DNA of 64,000 nucleotides from the NCBI RefSeq assembly GCF_017377655.1, contig NZ_JAFREL010000070.1:62001-126000 (forward strand). Reading direction: 5' to 3'. Positions 28,022 through 36,221 of this stretch are shown here, in pieces. Source of the DNA: Candidatus Enterococcus ferrettii. GTDB lineage: Bacteria > Bacillota > Bacilli > Lactobacillales > Enterococcaceae. Under the pieces are notes generated by a model. The model was not told the origin of the DNA and did no database searches. It was given only the letters and a program-made list of their open reading frames with translations. Both the position numbers and the translations under genes were made by a program. Position 1 is the first letter of the stretch; each line of letters opens with the position of its first letter.

Positions 28022-28378
28022 ATGAGGACAACAAACAATAAGTACTGTATCGTAGAGGATTATGGTTTTGAAAAACTGGAAAAAATCTTATCTGTCATTG
28101 GCGGTAAGTGGAAAATACAAATTATTTATCATTTGGGTCAAAAGCACACACTACGATACGGAGAATTGAAAAGACTTTTGCCAGAGATTAGTCACAAAAT
28201 GTTATCCGCTCAATTAAAAGATCTGGAAAAGAATGGATTAATTCAACGAATCGAATATCCAGAAATTCCACCGCGGGTAGAATACCAATTGACGAAATCC
28301 GGTATAGGGTTGATGCCAGTTTACGAAACTGTAAGTATGTGGTGTGAAGAAAATGCTGAAGTGTTTATGGCAGAATAG
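28022..28378 (+). CDS. HxlR-family transcriptional regulator
   Basis: The 118-residue winged-helix protein of the DUF24 type has VIGGKWKIQIIYHLG, the family's opening helix, and LKRLLPEISHKMLSAQLKDL as recognition region. It has a Cys near the N-terminus (NNKYCIVEDYG); N-terminal Cys residues sense electrophiles or oxidants in several family members. ATG 28022 has CAGGAGGTAAG upstream. The divergent neighbour is a small membrane protein. Confidence 0.9.
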   Translation: MRTTNNKYCIVEDYGFEKLEKILSVIGGKWKIQIIYHLGQKHTLRYGELKRLLPEISHKMLSAQLKDLEKNGLIQRIEYPEIPPRVEYQLTKSGIGLMPVYETVSMWCEENAEVFMAE

Positions 28379-28409
28379 ATAATCAAAGGATTTTTTTACG
28401 AGAAAAACT

Positions 28410-28438
28410 TTGACTTTCACTTTAGATACTTATACAAT
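28410..28438 (+). promoter_or_regulatory. Promoter of the BlaI/BlaR1-like pair
   Basis: The -35 is TTGACT (28410-28415) and the -10 is TACAAT (28433-28438), with a 17-bp spacer. Confidence 0.65.
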
Positions 28439-28445
28439 TATTTTA

Positions 28446-28455
28446 GACATTTGTC
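28446..28455 (+). promoter_or_regulatory. Candidate BlaI-type operator
   Basis: GACATTTGTC is a dyad (GACA, TT, TGTC) that resembles the TACA-TGTA core bound by BlaI, MecI and CopY. It lies just after the -10, near the expected start of transcription. Confidence 0.45.
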
Positions 28456-28480
28456 GATAATGGAAAGAGGTGATTTTTTT

Positions 28481-28873
28481 TTGGGAAACATTAAAAAGCT
28501 GCCAGATGCAGAATTTGAAGTAATGAAGGTAATTTGGCATTCAGAGATACCGATTGTTGGCAACACAATTGTAGAAAAGCTGGAGCTGGACACACAAAAG
28601 GTTTGGAAGCTGCAGACGGTTCATAAGCTATTGTCTCGTTTGGAGGAACGCGGTTTTTTACAATCTGATAAGAATGGAAAACAGCGTTTTTTTACTCCCT
28701 TGGTTGCAGAGGAGGACTACTTGCAGTATGAGGCGCAAAATTTTGTGAAGTCTCATTATCAAGGCTCACTTCTGAATTTGGTAAACGCCATGTACCAAGG
28801 GGAAAACTTGGCAGAAAAAGAGTTGGATGAATTGCAGGAGTGGTTAAACGAACGGGGTAAACGGGATGAATAA
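28481..28873 (+). CDS. BlaI/MecI/CopY-family repressor
   Basis: The 130-residue winged-helix repressor has LPDAEFEVMKVIWHSEIP at the N-terminus and LQTVHKLLSRLEERGFL as recognition helix and wing, followed by a helical dimer region. In the BlaI family, partner M56 proteases trigger cleavage of the repressor. TTG 28481 is chosen for GAGGTGA 7 nt upstream; an upstream ATG at 28460 lacks one. It overlaps the protease gene by 8 bp. No beta-lactamase or copper gene is near. Confidence 0.9.
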   Translation: MGNIKKLPDAEFEVMKVIWHSEIPIVGNTIVEKLELDTQKVWKLQTVHKLLSRLEERGFLQSDKNGKQRFFTPLVAEEDYLQYEAQNFVKSHYQGSLLNLVNAMYQGENLAEKELDELQEWLNERGKRDE

Positions 28874-30170
28874 TTTTATGGTAACACTGGTTAGTTGTTC
28901 AGTTGGGATGAGTCTTATGATGGCAATGTTTTTGGTTTTGGTGCATTTTTGTCAGCAAAGGTACTCCCCTAGATTTTTTTATTATCTTTCGGTGGTGCTG
29001 CTCTTAGGCTTTGCGATTCCGTTTCGGGTGAAGCTGCACCCTTTTTGGGGCGGGAAGACTGTCACCCCTTCAAAAGTTGTTTCTTTCCAAGAGACTATTG
29101 CAACAGCGGTGCAGCAAAATACGGTGTTGGAAAGCAGTAGGTGGTTTTCCGTAGTTGAACTAGTATTTATGATCTGGTTGATGGTTGCGGTGACAATCTT
29201 GATTTATTATGCAGTACAGCATGTGAAGTTCACCCGGACACTCACACGTTGGATAGAATCGGATGAGCAATTATTTTCTGAGTTAATTATTCCAACGGAT
29301 TTAAAAATTGCTCGCTGCAAATGTATTGCCAGCCCAATGCTTGTTCAATTGGATCAGCCAACGATCTTGTTACCTAATGAAACCTATTCGCCAGATGAAT
29401 TGGCGATGATTATTCAGCATGAACAGGTTCATTTCTTGAGAAAGGATTGGCTGTTGAGAGGATTCATGCTTTTTGCCGTAGCACTTCATTGGTTTAATCC
29501 GTTCATCTATGCTTTGGCGCGACAGATGACGAAGTGGTGTGAAATTTCTTGTGATGAAAAAGTAACTAAAAATTTGAGTCAGGCTGAACGGTATAAATAT
29601 GCCAATATAATCCTCAGAACAGTTAGAAGACAATCGAAACAAAGTATGCTGTCAACGTTACTATCCAGCAGCAAGCGTGAAATGAAGCAGCGGCTTTCAT
29701 TTATTGTTGAGAGCAAAAAAAGTGCGTATAGTCGGAGCTTTTTAGTGGGATGTTTAGTGTTTGTAATTTGTGGAACTACGACTGTTAGCATTCCGGCAAA
29801 TGGGGCAACAAACTTTGAACCAGACGCTAAAGCAAAAGCTGAAATGAAAGCAGCATTGTCAGAAAAATTCAGCAATGAATTCAAAGACGTTGATTTTGCT
29901 GGTATGGAAATAAGCTATGATAAAAAGGGTGAACCGATTGTTAGTGATCCTGCTGCCGAAGTAAAAAATAGCGGTGTTTTTGTAAAAACGAAAAAGCAGC
30001 ACACTGGTTTCTATTCAGATTCGTCCTGCGACAAGGCTTCTCTGTATTTCCAAGTAAAAAAGGATAGTACTGTTGAAGTAATCGACGGGTCCTATTATTA
30101 CAAAGTTGCAAAGGTCCAATATGCAGGGAAAACGGGCTATATGAAGAAAAAGAATTTTTCCTTCAAATAA
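28866..30170 (+). CDS. BlaR1-like M56 membrane metalloprotease with SH3-like sensor end
   Basis: The 434-residue membrane protein has helices near 5-28, 36-52, 98-118 and 293-311. The zinc site is H185EQVH in a membrane-facing loop (IIQHEQVHFLRKDW), followed by EISCDE, as in BlaR1/MecR1. The extracellular end (about 315-434) is not the penicillin-binding domain of BlaR1. It is a Lys/Asp-rich linker followed by a small beta-rich region (STVEVIDGSYYYKVAKV, then GKTGYMKKKNF) that resembles a bacterial SH3 domain. It is probably a signalling protease with a different ligand. It overlaps the repressor gene. The downstream gene is on the other strand. Confidence 0.85.
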   Translation: MNNFMVTLVSCSVGMSLMMAMFLVLVHFCQQRYSPRFFYYLSVVLLLGFAIPFRVKLHPFWGGKTVTPSKVVSFQETIATAVQQNTVLESSRWFSVVELVFMIWLMVAVTILIYYAVQHVKFTRTLTRWIESDEQLFSELIIPTDLKIARCKCIASPMLVQLDQPTILLPNETYSPDELAMIIQHEQVHFLRKDWLLRGFMLFAVALHWFNPFIYALARQMTKWCEISCDEKVTKNLSQAERYKYANIILRTVRRQSKQSMLSTLLSSSKREMKQRLSFIVESKKSAYSRSFLVGCLVFVICGTTTVSIPANGATNFEPDAKAKAEMKAALSEKFSNEFKDVDFAGMEISYDKKGEPIVSDPAAEVKNSGVFVKTKKQHTGFYSDSSCDKASLYFQVKKDSTVEVIDGSYYYKVAKVQYAGKTGYMKKKNFSFK

Positions 30171-30246
30171 AACTGCTCAATCGAGCTGTTCTTAAAATCA
30201 TTGTGATCGTAGTTATCTTAATTATTGAATCGATTGCATTGCATAC

Positions 30247-30280
30247 AAAAAACAGGACGCATCAATACGATGGGTCCTGT
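30247..30280 (-). terminator. leu operon terminator
   Basis: On the minus strand, ACAGGACCCATC and GATGCGTCCTGT form a 12-bp stem (one mismatch), followed by six T. It is 9 bp past the leuD stop. Confidence 0.85.
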
Positions 30281-30288
30281 TGTTGTAA

Positions 30289-30870
30289 TTAATAGGTAGG
30301 CATTTTTTCTTCGTAAGCCGTAATGTCAGATTCGTGTTCCAAAGTAATGGCGATATCATCCAAGCCCTTAACCAGTTTGTCTTTCCAAGTCGCATCAATA
30401 GGAAATTCATAGCGAGCATTTGGTGTAACAATTGTTTGATTCGGTAAATCAATCGTTACTTCAGCATCTGCTGGCAGTTCGCTTAGTTCTTTACGAACAT
30501 CTGAGGGCATCCGGATCGGCAACAACCCATTTTTCAGTGCATTCATGTAAAAAATATCACTGTAGCTGCCGGCAATGACTGCATGAAAACCATAATCCTG
30601 CAAAGCCCAAGCGGCGTGTTCACGAGAGGACCCTGAACCGAAGTTTTCGCCAGAAACTAAGATGGTCGCTGCTTGACGTTCGGGTGCGTTTAAAATGAAA
30701 TCTGGATTCGGTGAACGATCTTCCAAGTAGCGCCATTCATCAAACAAGTGCTTGCCGAAGCCTTTTTTATCGACCTGTTTTAAAAAGTTTTTGGGAATAA
30801 TTTGATCGGTATCAATATTATCCTGCATAAAGGGAACCGTGGTTCCAGTATAAACCGTAAATTTTTCCAT
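30289..30870 (-). CDS. leuD: 3-isopropylmalate dehydratase small subunit
   Basis: Pairs with LeuC to isomerise 2-isopropylmalate to 3-isopropylmalate. The 193-residue swivel domain shows [15 protein letters not shown] and the [16 protein letters not shown] substrate loop. Its start overlaps the leuC stop by one base. It is the last gene of leuABCD. The length is normal for the bacterial short form. Confidence 0.96.
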   Translation of the reverse strand: MEKFTVYTGTTVPFMQDNIDTDQIIPKNFLKQVDKKGFGKHLFDEWRYLEDRSPNPDFILNAPERQAATILVSGENFGSGSSREHAAWALQDYGFHAVIAGSYSDIFYMNALKNGLLPIRMPSDVRKELSELPADAEVTIDLPNQTIVTPNARYEFPIDATWKDKLVKGLDDIAITLEHESDITAYEEKMPTY

Positions 30871-32243
30871 TAGATTGCCTCCTTGCGAATGTCAACAAAG
30901 GTTCCGTTTAGAGCAGCCAATGCCGCCATTGCTGGACTGCATAGGTGAGTCCGCGCGTCTTTTCCTTGGCGGCCTTTGAAATTACGGTTCGACGTTGATG
31001 CACAATGTACGCCTGGTGGTACCCGGTCAGGGTTCATTCCTAGGCACATAGAGCAACCTGGCTCCCGCCACTCAAAGCCGGCCTCTTTAAAGATCTTGTC
31101 CAACCCGATTTTTTCTGCTGCCTTGCGCACCGGACGTGAGCCGGGTACCACGATCGCAGTTACATTTTCATTCACTTTTTTACCTTCAATCATACGTGCA
31201 GCTTCCTGCAGATCGGAAAGACGTCCATTGGTACAAGAACCAATGAAGACATAGCCAATGTTAATATCGGTTGGTTTTTGACCTGGCTTCAAATCCATGT
31301 ATTCATAAGCTTTTTTGTATTCTTCTGTTTCAGGCTCTGGGAAGGTACCGTCCACTGGCACACCCATTTCCGGGTTGGTTCCCCAAGTAACAAAGGGCAC
31401 CAATTCGTTGGCATCCAAAGTTAGCACAGTGTCGTACTTAGCATCTTCGTCGGTATACAATTCTTTCCAGTCGTTAATGGCTGCTTCCATGTTTTTCGGT
31501 GCATATTCGCGGCCTTCAACATAAGCAAAAGTTTTTTCATCTGGAGCGATCAAGCCGATTTTTGCGCCGCCTTCAATGGACATGTTACAGATGGTCATTC
31601 GTTCTTCCATTGAAAGGGAACGAATCGTATCACCACAGAATTCAGCCGCGTAACCAACACCGAAATCTGTACCATATTTCGCAATCAAGGCCAAAATAAT
31701 ATCTTTTGCATAAACACCCTTCGGCAGTTCGCCAGTCACCTTAACTCCCATATTCTTGGGTTTATTTTGCCACAAACATTGGGTAGCAAAAACGTGTTCC
31801 ACTTCACTAGTCCCAATTCCAAAAGCTAGAGCACCAAAAGCTCCGTGAGTCGCAGTGTGAGAATCTCCACAGACAATCGTTTTGCCTGGCTGAGTCAATC
31901 CTGTTTCCGGACCAACCATATGAACAATGCCTTGCCGGTCGCTGCCGTTATCGCAAAGAGTAACGCCAAATTCCTCACAGTTTTCTCGCAAAGTATCAAT
32001 TTGCTTTTTCGCTACTAGATCGGTGAAATTGAAAATATCAACTGTTGGAGTATTATGATCCATCGTTGCAAAGGTACGTTCAGGACGCCGCAATTTCCGG
32101 CCAGCTTCGCGAATACCTGCAAAGGCTTGAGGAGAAGTTACCTCGTGAATCAAATGTAGATCAATGTAAAGCAGCTGTGGTGCGCCTTCTTCTCCTTGTA
32201 CCACATGACGGTTCCATAGTTTATCAAAAAGTGTTTGTGCCAT
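30870..32243 (-). CDS. leuC: 3-isopropylmalate dehydratase large subunit
   Basis: The 457-residue aconitase-type subunit holds the [4Fe-4S] cluster. Ligand motifs are [13 protein letters not shown] and [35 protein letters not shown] binds substrate. ATG 32243 has AGGGAGCATAAC upstream. Third gene of leuABCD, with only a few bases between it and leuB. Confidence 0.97.
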   Translation of the reverse strand: MAQTLFDKLWNRHVVQGEEGAPQLLYIDLHLIHEVTSPQAFAGIREAGRKLRRPERTFATMDHNTPTVDIFNFTDLVAKKQIDTLRENCEEFGVTLCDNGSDRQGIVHMVGPETGLTQPGKTIVCGDSHTATHGAFGALAFGIGTSEVEHVFATQCLWQNKPKNMGVKVTGELPKGVYAKDIILALIAKYGTDFGVGYAAEFCGDTIRSLSMEERMTICNMSIEGGAKIGLIAPDEKTFAYVEGREYAPKNMEAAINDWKELYTDEDAKYDTVLTLDANELVPFVTWGTNPEMGVPVDGTFPEPETEEYKKAYEYMDLKPGQKPTDINIGYVFIGSCTNGRLSDLQEAARMIEGKKVNENVTAIVVPGSRPVRKAAEKIGLDKIFKEAGFEWREPGCSMCLGMNPDRVPPGVHCASTSNRNFKGRQGKDARTHLCSPAMAALAALNGTFVDIRKEAI

Positions 32244-32246
32244 TGG

Positions 32247-33296
32247 TTATGCTCCCTTCATTTCTGTCAGTACGGCTTGAGTGAATTCTTCTGTTGAAGC
32301 AGTTCCCCCTAAGTCACCAGTAAGAATGCCTTTCTTCAAGACAGTATCGCACGCTGCTTCAATTGCTTGTGCCGCTTTTTCTTCATTAAATGATTGCCGC
32401 AGCATCAAGGCTACAGATAAAATCATTGAGATTGGATTGGCAATCCCTTTACCTGCGATATCTGGTGCTGAACCGTGAATTGGTTCGTAAAGTGATGGTC
32501 CCTCAGAACTATGACTGGCACTTGGCAGTACACCTAGTGAACCAGGTAATACTGAAGCTTCATCACTTAAAATGTCGCCGAATAAGTTTTCAGTAACAAT
32601 AACATCAAAACTGCTTGGAGCTTGAATCAGCTTCATTGCTGCTGAGTCGACGTATTGATGCTCCAATGTACAATCCGGATATTCTTTCGCCACTTCTTCA
32701 GCCACTGAACGCCATAACTTACTAGTAGCCAGTACGTTGGCTTTATCCACCGACGTCACTTTCTTACCGCGTGTTTGTGCAATTTCAAAGCCTTTACGTA
32801 AAATCCGTTCGATTTCAAATTTTTGATATCGGTTGGTGTCATAGGCTTCCTCTATACCTAGTTCTCTAGGTTCTCCAAAATAGATACCACTAGTTAACTC
32901 CCGAACGATCACCAAATCAGTGCCATTAATAATTTCTGGTTTTAAAGGGGATAGGTGAAGCAAAGCCTCCGACACAGTGACTGGACGGATATTGGCAAAA
33001 AGATTTAATGCTTTGCGTAAAGCCAGCAAGCCCTTTTCTGGTGTTTCCGGTCCTTTTTCCCACTTGGGTCCGCCAATTGCACCTAATAAAATTGCATCAG
33101 CTTCTTCACAAGACTTCAAGGTAGTTTCAGGTAATGGTTGACCAGTTAAGTCAATTGCAGCTCCGCCGAAAGGTTGTTCTACAATTTCGAAGGTTTCTCC
33201 TGTTAAAGTCTCAGCAGCCGCTAAAACCTGTAAGCCGCTGTTCATAATTTCTGGTCCAATGCCGTCACCGGCTAAAGCAACAATTTTTTTCGTCAT
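32247..33296 (-). CDS. leuB: 3-isopropylmalate dehydrogenase
   Basis: Oxidises and decarboxylates 3-isopropylmalate to 4-methyl-2-oxopentanoate with NAD+. The 349-residue protein has the N-terminal ALAGDGIGPEIM, the substrate segment VRELTSGIYFGEPRE and the metal/cofactor loop NLFGDILSDEASVL. ATG 33296 has CAGGAGTAAGGAA upstream. It follows leuA by 4 bp. Confidence 0.97.
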   Translation of the reverse strand: MTKKIVALAGDGIGPEIMNSGLQVLAAAETLTGETFEIVEQPFGGAAIDLTGQPLPETTLKSCEEADAILLGAIGGPKWEKGPETPEKGLLALRKALNLFANIRPVTVSEALLHLSPLKPEIINGTDLVIVRELTSGIYFGEPRELGIEEAYDTNRYQKFEIERILRKGFEIAQTRGKKVTSVDKANVLATSKLWRSVAEEVAKEYPDCTLEHQYVDSAAMKLIQAPSSFDVIVTENLFGDILSDEASVLPGSLGVLPSASHSSEGPSLYEPIHGSAPDIAGKGIANPISMILSVALMLRQSFNEEKAAQAIEAACDTVLKKGILTGDLGGTASTEEFTQAVLTEMKGA

Positions 33297-33300
33297 TTCC

Positions 33301-34815
33301 TTACTCCTGTTCTTTCATTTGGTTACTTGCTTGGATATACGCTTTAGCCGAAGCCTGCAGTACATCAAAATCAATTCCAATACCACGGAAGTCTTGCTTG
33401 GTTGCGGAATCATGTAAAGTCACGCGAACCTCAGCCTGAGCATCCTCACCACCAGTAATTGCTTGGATTTCATATTCGGATAATTCCGGTTCTTGTTGGA
33501 ACAGCTCATCAATTGAATTATAAATCGCCTGAATACTTCCTGAGCCGATGGTAGAAGCCACTTTTGTTTCTCCAGCTTCATTTATAATAGAAACAATAGC
33601 GCCTTGATACCCGCTTGAGCTGTATTGTACCTGTACATTCGCCAACTTGCAGCGTTCACTTTCTTCTCGTGACTGGTCTGTCAAAAGAGCGATCAAGTCC
33701 TGATCAGTGATTTGCTTCTTCTTATCTGCCAGGTCTTTGAAACGCTTGAAGGCTGTTTTTGTTTCCTCTTCATTTAACTGGTAGCCCAATTCTTCTACTT
33801 TAGTTACAAAAGCATGTCGCCCAGACAATTTGCCTAGTGGTAGAGAGTTTTGGCTGACACCCACCAAAGTTGGTGTAATAATTTCATACGTTTCGGGATT
33901 TTTCAGTACGCCATCCTGATGAATACCCGATTCATGAGCATAGGCATTGTCACCGATGATTGCCTTGTTTCTAGGAACTGGGATACCAGATAGTCTTGAG
34001 ACGAGATCGCTGGTACGTTTCGTTTCATTCAACACAATATTTGATTCGCAGCCATAGAAATCTTTACGGATATGCAAGGCTAGAGCAACCTCTTCTAAAG
34101 CAGTGTTCCCCGCACGCTCGCCAATTCCGTTTATCGCACCTTCTACACGGTTTGCCCCATTTTCAATGGCGGCCAAAGCATTTGCCGTTGCCATGCCCAG
34201 GTCATCATGACAATGGGAAGAGAAGGTGATTTCCTGATCGCTTTTAATGTTATCAATCAAGTATTTAAAAATGCCGCCATATTCAGTTGGATTAGAATAG
34301 CCGACGGTGTCGGGTACATTAATGATCGTAGCCCCAGCGTCAATTGCTGTTTGCACAGCTTCTAGCAAAAAGTCCCTCTCTGTTCGGGAAGCATCCTCAG
34401 GTGAGAATTGCACCTTTTCAAAAAGTGTCCGAGCATAACTGACATGTTCCTTAATGGATGCAAGGACCTCAGCTTTGGTCATTTTCAATTTGTATTCCAT
34501 GTGGACATTACTGGTTGCTAGGAAGGTGTGAATTTGTGGGTCTACCGCATCCTTTAGCGCTTCATAAGCCCGATCAATATCCTTTTTCTGGCAGCGAGCC
34601 AAGCCAACCACGGTCATGCGTTTAGCATTTTCAGCGATTCCCTTAACTGCTTCAAAATCTCCTTGAGAGGCGATTGGAAAACCGGCTTCGATAACATCAA
34701 TGCCCCATTTCTCCAACTGCATAGCAATCTGAATTTTTTCTTTTGTATTAAAATTAACGCCAGGGGTTTGTTCACCATCACGCAGGGTGGTATCAAAAAA
34801 TTGAATCTTTCTCAT
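33301..34815 (-). CDS. leuA: 2-isopropylmalate synthase
   Basis: Condenses acetyl-CoA with 2-oxoisovalerate, the committed and leucine-inhibited step. At 504 residues it has the HMGL-type barrel ([15 protein letters not shown] with metal-binding Asp, [17 protein letters not shown]), a linker ([15 protein letters not shown]), and the C-terminal LeuA regulatory domain from about residue 390 that binds leucine. I prefer ATG 34815 because GAGGAG is 9 nt upstream; ATG 34821 is only 3 nt from it. The operon leader shows a leucine-codon attenuator. No ilv genes are in the window. Confidence 0.96.
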   Translation of the reverse strand: MRKIQFFDTTLRDGEQTPGVNFNTKEKIQIAMQLEKWGIDVIEAGFPIASQGDFEAVKGIAENAKRMTVVGLARCQKKDIDRAYEALKDAVDPQIHTFLATSNVHMEYKLKMTKAEVLASIKEHVSYARTLFEKVQFSPEDASRTERDFLLEAVQTAIDAGATIINVPDTVGYSNPTEYGGIFKYLIDNIKSDQEITFSSHCHDDLGMATANALAAIENGANRVEGAINGIGERAGNTALEEVALALHIRKDFYGCESNIVLNETKRTSDLVSRLSGIPVPRNKAIIGDNAYAHESGIHQDGVLKNPETYEIITPTLVGVSQNSLPLGKLSGRHAFVTKVEELGYQLNEEETKTAFKRFKDLADKKKQITDQDLIALLTDQSREESERCKLANVQVQYSSSGYQGAIVSIINEAGETKVASTIGSGSIQAIYNSIDELFQQEPELSEYEIQAITGGEDAQAEVRVTLHDSATKQDFRGIGIDFDVLQASAKAYIQASNQMKEQE

Positions 34816-34848
34816 TTTCATCCGCTCCTCTTAACAAAAAATAGGTAT

Positions 34849-34898
34849 AAAAAAAGCATTCCATCTAAGAAGAACCATTTTTCTTCTCGATGCAATGC
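34849..34898 (-). terminator. leu operon attenuator terminator
   Basis: Read on the minus strand, the arms at 34898-34881 (GCATTGCATCGAGAAGAA) and 34874-34856 pair over about 18 bp with two mismatches, then seven T follow. It lies between the leader peptide and leuA, 34 bp before the leuA start. Confidence 0.85.
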
Positions 34899-34902
34899 GA
34901 AT

Positions 34903-34935
34903 AGGGACTCTCTTTTAATTGCTTAAAGAGTCCCT
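34903..34935 (-). promoter_or_regulatory. First hairpin of the leu leader
   Basis: AGGGACTC and GAGTCCCT arms (34928-34935 and 34903-34910) form an 8-9 bp hairpin starting one base after the leader-peptide stop codon. A ribosome stalled on the leucine codons would cover its first arm. Confidence 0.65.
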
Positions 34936-34936
34936 G

Positions 34937-34978
34937 TTATAATAATAAGTTGTTGAAGCTGTTGGCTGTATATGTCAT
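34937..34978 (-). CDS. leuL: Leucine operon leader peptide
   Basis: A 13-codon frame reads MTYTANSFNNLLL, with three consecutive Leu TTA codons directly before TAA. ATG 34978 has AGGTGA 6 nt upstream. The predicted promoter lies just before it and an attenuator hairpin just after it. This is the layout of ribosome-mediated leucine attenuation, as known for enterobacterial leu and reported for lactococcal branched-chain genes. It was too short for a normal gene search. Confidence 0.8.
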   Translation of the reverse strand: MTYTANSFNNLLL

Positions 34979-35018
34979 GGTATTCACCTATCAATTGTCA
35001 GAATTTTTTGTTGATAAA

Positions 35019-35047
35019 AGCATATAAAAGATTTCAGACAAAGTCAA
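35019..35047 (-). promoter_or_regulatory. leu operon promoter
   Basis: On the minus strand, -35 TTGACT (35047-35042) and -10 TATGCT (35024-35019) are 17 bp apart. Transcription would start near 35012, about 34 bp before the leader peptide. Confidence 0.75.
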
Positions 35048-35214
35048 TAGATTTATGAAAAAAAGATTAAAGATGGATGGTTAAAAGATTTTATTTGAAA
35101 GAGAAAAAAATCTGAGAAATGAGTGAAACTTTGTGCATACTATTTACAAGCTTTAAATAAAAGGCTTATACTTTGATCAATGGAGTCGTTTACAACTAAA
35201 GGAGAGTGGATAAA

Positions 35215-36201
35215 ATGCTGTTATTGTCAAAAAAAGATATTCAACAGGTTTTTACAATGAAGGAGGCAATCGAAGCGGTAAAAGAAGCCTTTTCGTTATT
35301 TTCAGCTGGAAAAAGTGAAGTCCCTTTACGTACCCAAATTGTTAGCGAGGATCAATCAGGAACCTTCCTGTTCATGCCAGCTTACGTACCAACTATGAAA
35401 GCAGCGGGAATAAAAGTGGTTAATATTTTCCCTAACAACATTGATAAGGGCTTGCCTTCAGCTCCGGCACAGGTCTTATTAATTGATGGAGAGACCGGCT
35501 TTGTTACCTCCGTTTTAGATGGAACCTTTGTTACGCAAATGCGAACGGGTGCTGCTTCGGGTACAGCGTTTGATGTGCTGGCGAAAAAAGATGCAAAAAA
35601 AGGCGCCTTGATTGGTACTGGAGGACAAGCAGCCTGTCAATTAGAAGCAATGATTTGCGCTCGAGACTTAGATGAAGTGAAGGTCTTTGATATGAATCCT
35701 GAGCGAACAGCTGACTTCGTACAGCAAATGAACCAACAGCTAGGCAGCTACGGGACCCAAATTTTAGCAGCTAAAAGCTCCGATGAAGCGATCGAGGATG
35801 CAGATGTGATTATCACCGTTACTCCTTCTAAGAAACCTGTTTTTGATGGAAATAAAGTGAAAAAGGGAGCGACAGTCAGCTGTGTGGGAGCTTATCAACA
35901 CGACATGCAGGAGATGGACCCGGTCATTTTAACTCGCGCAGACAAAATTTATTTTGATTCAGAAGAGGCGGTGCTATCTGAGTCTGGCGATATTCTGATT
36001 CCCTTAGAAGAAGGAACAATTACTAAAGAAGATTTCACTGGTGACATTGGAGAAGTAATTTTAGGAAAGTTAGTTGGCCGTGAGAACGATGAAGAAATTA
36101 TTGTATTTGAAACTGTCGGCATCGGTACACAGGATTTAGTAACTGCTAAAGCTATTTACGATAAAGCGTCTAAAAAGGGTGTTGGAACCGTCTGGGAATA
36201 A
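35215..36201 (+). CDS. Ornithine cyclodeaminase/mu-crystallin family enzyme
   Basis: The 328-residue NAD(P)-dependent protein belongs to a family that includes ornithine cyclodeaminase, archaeal alanine dehydrogenase and imine reductases. Visible marks are the N-terminal substrate region (AGKSEVPLRTQIV), the segment TGAASGTAFDVLAKK, the dinucleotide loop ALIGTGGQAACQLEAM, and a domain ending IGTQDLVTAKAIYDKA. ATG 35215 has AAAGGAGA upstream. It is 20 bp before a serine dehydratase gene, so pyruvate and ammonia may be its substrates; alanine dehydrogenase activity is my inference. Confidence 0.87.
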   Translation: MLLLSKKDIQQVFTMKEAIEAVKEAFSLFSAGKSEVPLRTQIVSEDQSGTFLFMPAYVPTMKAAGIKVVNIFPNNIDKGLPSAPAQVLLIDGETGFVTSVLDGTFVTQMRTGAASGTAFDVLAKKDAKKGALIGTGGQAACQLEAMICARDLDEVKVFDMNPERTADFVQQMNQQLGSYGTQILAAKSSDEAIEDADVIITVTPSKKPVFDGNKVKKGATVSCVGAYQHDMQEMDPVILTRADKIYFDSEEAVLSESGDILIPLEEGTITKEDFTGDIGEVILGKLVGRENDEEIIVFETVGIGTQDLVTAKAIYDKASKKGVGTVWE

Positions 36202-36221
36202 GTGCTCAAGGAGGAATTCTA

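Noticed and set aside
30976..32596. Plus-strand frames across leuC and leuB
   Set aside because: They lie fully inside conserved leu genes on the other strand and resemble no protein.
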